The notes below the pieces were generated by a model. That model ran no database searches. It was not told the origin of the DNA and saw only the letters and a list, made by a program, of their open reading frames with translations. Shown here one piece after another: positions 44,937 to 49,960 of a stretch of DNA of 49,960 nt (its first letter is position 1; each line of letters opens with the position of its first letter). The DNA is from Chloroflexota bacterium. GTDB taxonomy: Bacteria > Chloroflexota > Anaerolineae > Promineifilales > Promineifilaceae. The position numbers and the translations under genes were made by a program. The stretch covers positions 1 through 49,960 of the forward strand of contig JABFFZ010000039.1 in NCBI GenBank assembly GCA_013112725.1, given 5' to 3'.

Positions 44937-47033
44937 CTACCTGCTCGTTGAAACGGGCAGCACGGCCGTAACCTTCACCCCCGCTCCGTTTCCAGATTCC
45001 ACCATCAATTTGCCGCCCAACTCTTCTGCCCGTTCGCGCATTGAGTGGAGACCGACCCCGTAACGGCCGTTTGTCTCCAGCCTGCGACCATCATCAGCCA
45101 CAATAAGCGTGAGGTGTGCATCTTCTGCTTGCAGGTGAACGGTGCAAGTTTGCGCCCCGGCGTGCCGGGCGGCGTTGGTCATCGCTTCCAGGGCGATGCG
45201 GTAGGCGGCCACTTCCACGGCCGCCGAAAGGGGCGGCAGCGGGTCGGGTCGGGCGACAACCTGGATTTGTAGGCCGTGCGGGTTGTTTAGCTGCGCGGCG
45301 TGGGCCTGCAACGCGCCGACCAACCCTAATTCGTCCAGGGCCGGCGGCCGCAATTCATACACCAGCCGCCGAATCTCGGTGACAGTGGCCTGATTTTGCG
45401 CTTTCAGGCCGCGCAGCAGCCGGGCCGCTTCGGTTGGATCGCTTGCCAGCAGATCCAAAACGGCGTCAATGGCAAAGGTCTGGCTGGCCAGGGTCGGGCC
45501 AAGCTCGTCGTGCAGGTCGCGGCGGATGCGGCGGCGTTCCTCTTTGCGGGTGAGCACCAGCTTTTCGCGGGATTTTTGCAGGGCGTTGGTCAGCCGCAGC
45601 GAATAAGCGGCGGCCCCGGCCTGGGCGGCAATGTCGCCCAGAAGCTGCCGTTCCATATCCGTAAACGGCTCACCGGGCGAGCGGGGCGCGGCAAGCAGCC
45701 AGCCGACAATTTCCCCCTGGTAGCGCAGCGGCCACTCCTGGAGAACGGCCGTACCCCGTTCGCCGGCGCTGGCGGCGGGCTGCCGTTCCTCGTTGGCGGC
45801 CAGTTCGATGGCGGCGTAAGGCAGCTTGAGCGTTTGGGTGATGGTGGTGGTGATGGCGGGCAGGGTTTGGCCGGGCACGGCCGTTTCCCCCAACTGCCGT
45901 CCCAACTGCGACAATACTTTGTAGGGATCATCCCGTTCGCCAAACATCAGCCGGTTGATCGTTTTTTGCAGCCATTCCCGCGCCGGTTGAAACAGTATGA
46001 CGGCGAGTCCGGTAGCCAACAGAGTAAAAAAGAGGTTGCCTTGCGCGTGGAACAGCGCCCCTAACCCGCCCACAACCAAGGCGTAAACGGCGACAATCCC
46101 CAACGAAAGGGCGCCATACACCAGCGTCCGATTGAGAATAATGGCCATATCCCACAGCCGATTGCGCAAAATAGCGGCAAAAATGGCGGCGGGCAGGGCG
46201 ATGGTTGTAATCATACAGAGCGTCCAGCCGCCCACTGTGGTCAACAGCCTGGCCCGGCCGGGCGCAGGCGCGGCTATCTCAAAGGTGTAGCTCCAAATAG
46301 GAACGCCGATAAAGAAGATGAATACGCCCAAAATCGCCAATCGGGTCTGCCGTCTTTCGGCTTCATTAAAGAGCCGCCGGTAACGATAGACGATGACGGC
46401 CAGCACGAGCAGGAGCAGCAAGAAGTAAGGTTGGCTGATGGGCAGCCTGATTTGTTCGGCGTAAAAAAGCGGGTAGAGACCGAAAAAGACGGAGACAATG
46501 GGTAGAACGGCCGTCCAACGCGGCTCGAAGCGGCGGCGCGGGAAAACCAGAAACAGGGACATTAGCAGCAAGTGACCGATAATGACGACAAGTTGGATGG
46601 GGATGGTCAGGCGTGGGAAAGCGTCGGCAACGACGTCAAAACTGGTGATAACCACCACGGGTATGACGATGAGGGTGAGCGAATAGAACAATTTGCTGCG
46701 CTGCGGATAAAGACGCAAGAGCATAAGGGTGGCCAAAGCGGTAAAAAGCATGACCGGCAGGACGGAAATGCCCAATATGTAGAGGGTGTAGGCGGACACG
46801 GGTAAGCCCCAGGCCGCCAGAACCGCCGCTTCGGTTGGGCCAATGGCCTGGTAATGACACGCCTCGCCCGTGCAAGGGGCGGCCAGCATGGAGTAACTGA
46901 GCCAGAGATCGGTCACAAAAATTGCCAGAAACGCGGCCGCAACGCTCACCCACAGTGCCAGGAGCAGACGCTGCCGCCAGACGGCCGTCCATGCGGGCAT
47001 CATCATCGTCTGGGTGGTGTTTGTCTGGTTCAT
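44937..47033 (-). CDS. Membrane sensor histidine kinase, NarX/DegS type
   Basis: 698 residues. Up to about nine hydrophobic helices fill residues 20-350, with an early extracytoplasmic Cys pair (APCTGEACHYQAIG). A GAF-like region follows (about 365-490) and the dimerisation segment EERRRIRRDLHDELGPTLAS whose His is the phosphorylation site. The HATPase has EAMTNAARHAGA, VADDGRR and GVGLHSMRERAEELGG. This HisKA_3 class pairs with NarL-type regulators, so the regulator at 41842-42513 is the probable partner. The signal is unknown; the helical sensor resembles 7TM or MASE-like input domains. Confidence 0.9.
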   Translation of the reverse strand: MNQTNTTQTMMMPAWTAVWRQRLLLALWVSVAAAFLAIFVTDLWLSYSMLAAPCTGEACHYQAIGPTEAAVLAAWGLPVSAYTLYILGISVLPVMLFTALATLMLLRLYPQRSKLFYSLTLIVIPVVVITSFDVVADAFPRLTIPIQLVVIIGHLLLMSLFLVFPRRRFEPRWTAVLPIVSVFFGLYPLFYAEQIRLPISQPYFLLLLLVLAVIVYRYRRLFNEAERRQTRLAILGVFIFFIGVPIWSYTFEIAAPAPGRARLLTTVGGWTLCMITTIALPAAIFAAILRNRLWDMAIILNRTLVYGALSLGIVAVYALVVGGLGALFHAQGNLFFTLLATGLAVILFQPAREWLQKTINRLMFGERDDPYKVLSQLGRQLGETAVPGQTLPAITTTITQTLKLPYAAIELAANEERQPAASAGERGTAVLQEWPLRYQGEIVGWLLAAPRSPGEPFTDMERQLLGDIAAQAGAAAYSLRLTNALQKSREKLVLTRKEERRRIRRDLHDELGPTLASQTFAIDAVLDLLASDPTEAARLLRGLKAQNQATVTEIRRLVYELRPPALDELGLVGALQAHAAQLNNPHGLQIQVVARPDPLPPLSAAVEVAAYRIALEAMTNAARHAGAQTCTVHLQAEDAHLTLIVADDGRRLETNGRYGVGLHSMRERAEELGGKLMVESGNGAGVKVTAVLPVSTSR

Positions 47034-47154
47034 GCGCCTGTTTTTGCCTGACTTGTTGTTTGGACGAGGGCGATAATTTCCGCGCAGCTTGCCGCGGGCG
47101 TCTTCCCCTCAGTGTAGAGTTCATATTTAGCCAAAGCCTGGTTTTGCCGATGAT

Positions 47155-47448
47155 TTACAAAAAAGGCGCTCCAGTCAAAGTTTTGTGCATTTGTACCGAC
47201 GGGCCAAATGATTCTTCGTCGCCAATGTCGGTATTGACCATTTTGAGAAAGAGGCGCGACGGCCGTTTCCCGTGCGCGTCTGGGCTGTAATGCAAACTTA
47301 ACGAGCCGCTGGTAGACCAGTTGCCCCGGCCGTCGGCCATATCAAACCCGGTTACTGCGCCCTGCGTGAGTGCGCCGCTGCGGGTGAGTACGGCCGTGAG
47401 CCATTCCGTTGTTACCTGTTCCCGATTGGTGATGACATTTTCTGGCAT
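47155..47448 (-). pseudogene. N-terminal fragment of an APH/ecdysteroid-kinase-like phosphotransferase
   Basis: 97 residues: REQVTTEWLTAVLTRSGALT, then GNWSTSGSLSLHYSPDAHGK and RPSRLFLKMVNTD. This pattern resembles the N-lobe of aminoglycoside-phosphotransferase-like kinases (the Lys in LFLK being the ATP Lys), but no catalytic HGD or DxD loop follows. In the -2/+1 frame beyond 47200 the sequence RIIWPVGTNAQNFDWSAFFV continues open for 50 more residues, so a frameshifted remnant of the same or another gene may follow. The first 88 bases are copied at 48391-48478. Confidence 0.5.
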
Positions 47449-47484
47449 GACGTTCCCTGTCCCCCTTTTTATCCTCGTGCCAAC

Positions 47485-48342
47485 TCATGTAGCCAGAAAC
47501 GACCGTATTGTTTGCACAAACAAATCGAACTGCTCCCGGCGAATGTTGTGGCCGGCGTCAGGCAGATAAGCCAGTTGGATGCGGGGATTGAGGGCTGCCG
47601 CTTCGGCCGCGATTTCAGGGGTGACAATGGCTGGCCCTGAGGGGCGAGGGGTGTTGTCGGCCGTGATGAGCAAGGTGGGCATGGTCAGTTGCCGTATCAG
47701 GGCGCGCCAATCCACCTGTGCCGCCGCCACGCCCAGCTCAGTAAATACCTGTGACGCAAATTGCTTCTTGGATTCAGCCCAGGCCGGGAATTCCATCTCG
47801 TGCCAATCGCTGTTCATCTGTTGGGCAAACTGCATAATCGCTGCCACAGGCTGATCTTGCATCATCGAGAACATCGCCGCCCCGTGCGTAAATCGTTCCG
47901 CCAACTCTGCCACGGCTTGTTCACTCATCAAGGGTGGGTCTTCCAGAATGAGTTTGCTCACTAAGTGGGGATGCCGGGCGGCTGTCACCACAGCCGTGAG
48001 AGCGCCCATGGAGTGGCCCATGACGACCACCGCGCCGAGTCCCATTTCCTGAATAAAGGCGGTTAAGTCAGCGGCGAAATCATCATAGGTGTAACCAGTG
48101 GGCGGCTTGTCGGAACGGCCGTGGCCGCGCGCATCTACCATGATCAGGTCAAAATCAGCCTGCAAGGCCAGGGCCACACGCTGCCAACAAAGGCCGTTGT
48201 CGCTGACGCCATGCGCCAGAATGAGCGGCGGTTTGTTTCCGCCGGTGCGGTAATAGTGAATACCGATTCCGTTGGCGTGCAGATGCCCTTCTTGCCAGCC
48301 ATCTACAAAACCTGAGGGTTTATCAGTGAGAGTTGTGTGCAT
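47485..48342 (-). CDS. Alpha/beta hydrolase
   Basis: 285 residues from ATG 48342 with AGGAAAAG upstream. ILAHGVSDNGLCWQRVA holds the oxyanion HG loop, MVDARGHGRSDKP the usual Asp-Ala-Arg-Gly-His-Gly strand, VVMGHSMGALTAVVTAARHP the nucleophile elbow (Ser), and LAYLPDAGHNIRREQF the catalytic His. The acid is probably the Asp of ITADNTPRP. A cytoplasmic esterase/lipase or epoxide-hydrolase-like enzyme of unknown substrate. It sits between two copies of the phosphotransferase N-terminus, overlapping the upstream remnant by 20 bases. Confidence 0.9.
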   Translation of the reverse strand: MHTTLTDKPSGFVDGWQEGHLHANGIGIHYYRTGGNKPPLILAHGVSDNGLCWQRVALALQADFDLIMVDARGHGRSDKPPTGYTYDDFAADLTAFIQEMGLGAVVVMGHSMGALTAVVTAARHPHLVSKLILEDPPLMSEQAVAELAERFTHGAAMFSMMQDQPVAAIMQFAQQMNSDWHEMEFPAWAESKKQFASQVFTELGVAAAQVDWRALIRQLTMPTLLITADNTPRPSGPAIVTPEIAAEAAALNPRIQLAYLPDAGHNIRREQFDLFVQTIRSFLAT

Positions 48343-48478
48343 ACCACTTTTCCTTTTTTTCTCTTTTCAGACCAGTTACCGTGCCCGTGCCCTGGGTGAG
48401 TGCGCCGCCGTGGGGGAGTACGGCCGTGAGCCATTCTGGTGTCGCTTGTTCCCGATTGGTTATGACATTTTCTTCCAT
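48323..48478 (-). pseudogene. Second, shorter copy of the phosphotransferase N-terminus
   Basis: 51 codons from ATG 48478: MEENVITNREQATPEWLTAV, then LPHGGALTQGTGTVTGLKRE before the frame runs into the hydrolase start. Bases 48391-48478 align without gaps to 47361-47448 at about 86% identity. No similarity to the family continues after VTG, so this is a truncated duplicate. Confidence 0.6.
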
Positions 48479-48546
48479 GCGGCAAAGTGTAGCACACAAA
48501 TTAAGCGAATGAATCAGGGTTGTTTAGACCATCCATTCACAGTAGA

Positions 48547-48566
48547 ATGTGGATAACTATCCACAT
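48547..48566. promoter_or_regulatory. Palindromic operator upstream of the RHH antitoxin
   Basis: ATGTGGATAACTATCCACAT has 9-base perfect arms with a 2-base spacer and ends 16 bases before the antitoxin ATG. Ribbon-helix-helix antitoxins bind such palindromes to repress their own operon. The left arm contains TGTGGATAA, the complement of a DnaA box, but there is no second independent box. Confidence 0.65.
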
Positions 48567-48582
48567 AAAAATAGGTGCAACT

Positions 48583-48834
48583 ATGGTTAAAACAATTCAA
48601 ATGACCATTGACGAAACCCTGTTACAACAGGTTGATCGAACGGTGCGGGATTTGAACACCACCCGTTCGGCGTTTATCCGGTTGGCGTTGGAGCAGGCGC
48701 TACGCCAATACCAGGTGCGGCGGCTGGAAGAGTGTGATGAAGTGGGGTATACGGCCGTGCCTGCCGCCGCCACCGAAACGGATGAATGGGCCACTGAGCA
48801 GGAATGGGGGGACGTATGGAACGCGGCGAAGTAA
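48583..48834 (+). CDS. Ribbon-helix-helix antitoxin (CopG/MazE-like)
   Basis: 83 residues from ATG 48583 with AGGTG upstream. TIQMTIDETLLQQVDRTVRD followed by TTRSAFIRLALEQALRQ is the RHH fold: one beta strand, then two helices. The C-terminal acidic tail (TETDEWATEQEWGDVW) wraps the toxin. It overlaps the toxin gene by 19 bases and probably represses the operon through the palindrome upstream. Confidence 0.88.
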   Translation: MVKTIQMTIDETLLQQVDRTVRDLNTTRSAFIRLALEQALRQYQVRRLEECDEVGYTAVPAAATETDEWATEQEWGDVWNAAK

Positions 48835-49142
48835 GATGGTACACCTTTGCTGAACCGGACAAAACGCGCCCGGTTCTCATTCTCACCCGCAGTTCGGCTA
48901 TTCGTTACCTCAATGCCGTCACCATCGCCCCTATCACCACTACCATTCGCGGTGTACCTTCGGAAGTGCCACTTTCCACCGCCGACGGCCTGATAGGTGA
49001 TTGCGCCGCCAATTTTTATAACGTGCAGACGGTGCCCAAATCAAAAGTAGGTGCATGGATTAGCACCCTGACGCCGCAGCGTATGGCCGAAGTTGACCGC
49101 GCCCTGCAATTTGCGTTGGGGATTGAAACCAGTTTGCCCTAA
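48816..49142 (+). CDS. MazF/PemK-family endoribonuclease toxin
   Basis: 108 residues from ATG 48816. RGEVRWYTFAEPDKTRPVLI with the catalytic Arg in KTRP, VTIAPITTTIRGVPSEVPLS, and CAANFYNVQTVPKSKVGAWI give a standard MazF core. It cleaves single-stranded RNA when free. The stop overlaps the convergent glycosyltransferase remnant by four bases. This is a different lineage from the PemK gene at 44581. Confidence 0.9.
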   Translation: MERGEVRWYTFAEPDKTRPVLILTRSSAIRYLNAVTIAPITTTIRGVPSEVPLSTADGLIGDCAANFYNVQTVPKSKVGAWISTLTPQRMAEVDRALQFALGIETSLP

Positions 49143-49837
49143 TGCCATCCCTTCATTCCCATCCTGTCAATAAGCGCCACGGGGCGGGCTACACCATTTT
49201 CGGCGCGGATTTTCTCGCCCAGGGCGACCGCACGCCGCCGCATCGCCGAATCTTGCACAGCCTGTTGAATGGCATGCGCCAGCCGGTCAGCCGCCAACTT
49301 TTTGCGGGGAATCGGCGTTGGCCCCACGCCCAAGTCTGCCACACGCTGACCCCAAAACGGCTGGTCGGCAAAAAAGGGGATCACGATAGGAGGCACACCC
49401 GCCCGCAGTCCGGCGGCCGTTGTCCCCGCCCCGCCGTGATGGACAACGGCCGAAACCTGGCTGAACAGCCAATCATGCGGGGCTGAATCGAGGGCGAATA
49501 CATAGTTAGGCAAATCATCCACTTGTAGACCTTGCCAACCGGTAAGCAAAATGGCGCGCTGACCACTTTTTGCCAGGGCTTGCAAAACCAGTTGCGCCGT
49601 TTCCTCAGCCTTGCCACTACTCATACTGCCAAAGCCAATGGAGATTGGCGTCGGCCCGCGCTGAAGAAAATCCTCCAATGCCGGGGGCGGTTGCCAATCG
49701 CGCTCCGATTCAAGGAACCAATACCCGGTGACATGGGCCTGACTGCCCCAATCCGCTGGTTTGGCAATAACCGCCTCACTGAAGCCGTACAAAACGGGGC
49801 TGTTTTGCAGGTGGGGCGATTGAAATGGGCCGATGGG
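49139..49837 (-). pseudogene. Glycosyltransferase truncated by an insertion sequence
   Basis: The reading frame from its stop up to about 49837 has GFSEAVIAKPADWGSQAHVT, GPTPISIGFGSMSSGKAEET, DSAPHDWLFSQVSAVVHHGG and AGTTAAGLRAGVPPIVIPFF, the C-terminal domain of the same UDPGT/MGT family as the copy at 42510. The expected N-terminal 150 residues are missing; the open frame continues into IS3-type DNA (LFWGNP and beyond is IS sequence). The two copies may be ancient tandem duplicates separated by later genes. Confidence 0.75.
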
Positions 49838-49960
49838 ATTCCCCCAAAAAAGTGGACACAGACAGGAGACAAATTGAGTACACTTGTTTTGGAGGTAACC
49901 AATGACAAAGCAAAAGCGCGAATACCCAGAGGTATTCAAAGAACAAGCGGTCAACCTACT
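49838..49960 (+). mobile_element. Left end of an IS3-family insertion sequence, partial
   Basis: Non-coding TGGGATTCCCCCAAAAAAGT from about 49838 resembles IS3-family terminal repeats, followed by a GGAGGTAACC ribosome site and the transposase OrfA start. The exact end cannot be fixed without the right end or target duplication, which lie outside the window. It interrupts the glycosyltransferase gene. Confidence 0.7.
49902..49960 (+). CDS. IS3-family transposase OrfA, N-terminal fragment
   Basis: 19 codons from ATG 49902 with a perfect GGAGGT: MTKQKREYPEVFKEQAVNLL. 'K-x-Y-x-x-x-F-K-x-x-A-V' is the beginning of the HTH domain of IS3/IS911 OrfA. The rest runs off the right edge. Confidence 0.8.
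   Translation, partial: MTKQKREYPEVFKEQAVNL

Noticed and set aside
48547..48566. DnaA box cluster or replication origin
   Set aside because: Only one consensus half is present within a palindrome abutting an RHH antitoxin; an autoregulatory operator explains it better.

Overview
The window is about 50 kb of moderately GC-rich bacterial DNA. Its gene content suggests a filamentous or multicellular Chloroflexota of the Anaerolineae/Ardenticatenia/Caldilineae type. The support is large STAND ATPases with WD40 or FGE-sulfatase tails, a secreted protein ending in the YLPVVVKP-type tail common in that group, Uma2 and PIN/PemK modules, and paa genes. No rRNA, tRNA or marker protein settles the taxonomy, so this is an inference.

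Layout. 1-2624 (+): end of a MacB/FtsX-like permease, an S26 (signal-peptidase-I-like) protease and an ABC exporter. 2631-11996 (-): a tightly packed block of an effector-associated-domain protein, a STAND ATPase with an FGE-sulfatase tail and a STAND ATPase with a WD40 tail, perhaps followed by a methyltransferase; it resembles the STAND/EAD conflict or signalling systems. 12135-18651: citrate synthase, an AAA ATPase, a beta-flower protein, a thioesterase, a ChlI-like AAA+ protein, an antitoxin/PIN pair and a membrane protein. 18681-22036 (-): acyl carrier protein and paaDCBA, the phenylacetyl-CoA epoxidase without its reductase paaE. 22180-24805 (-): a membrane protein, a DUF123 protein and trmD. 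25214-39747 (+): a lipid/polyketide locus of acyl-CoA dehydrogenase, a KS-AT-KS-ACP-ACP megasynthase, a KR-DH protein, a phosphopantetheinyl transferase, and the carboxyltransferase, biotin carboxylase and biotin carrier of an acyl-CoA carboxylase. 39801-49960: a secreted protein, Uma2, a response regulator behind a frameshifted glycosyltransferase and a GNAT gene, two PemK/MazF-type toxin-antitoxin loci, a sensor kinase, a hydrolase between two damaged copies of one gene start, and a second glycosyltransferase cut by an IS3-family element at the right edge.

The 25-40 kb block reads as one pathway. The carboxylase would supply malonyl- or methylmalonyl-CoA; the AT would load it; KS1 and KS2 would condense; KR and DH would reduce and dehydrate; the PPTase would prime a carrier protein. 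No enoyl reductase or thioesterase domain is seen inside the block. Both tandem ACP domains have Thr where the phosphopantetheine Ser is expected.

Two genome-scale signals stand out. First, the octamer palindrome ACGGCCGT occurs nearly one hundred times by eye (about one expected), scattered through genes like the cyanobacterial HIP1 palindrome. Second, almost every intergenic gap holds a hairpin made from a short repeated word that differs from gap to gap. These hairpins often supply the stop codon of the adjacent gene, and the same words are found in frame inside linkers of the megasynthase, the KR-DH protein and the PPTase.
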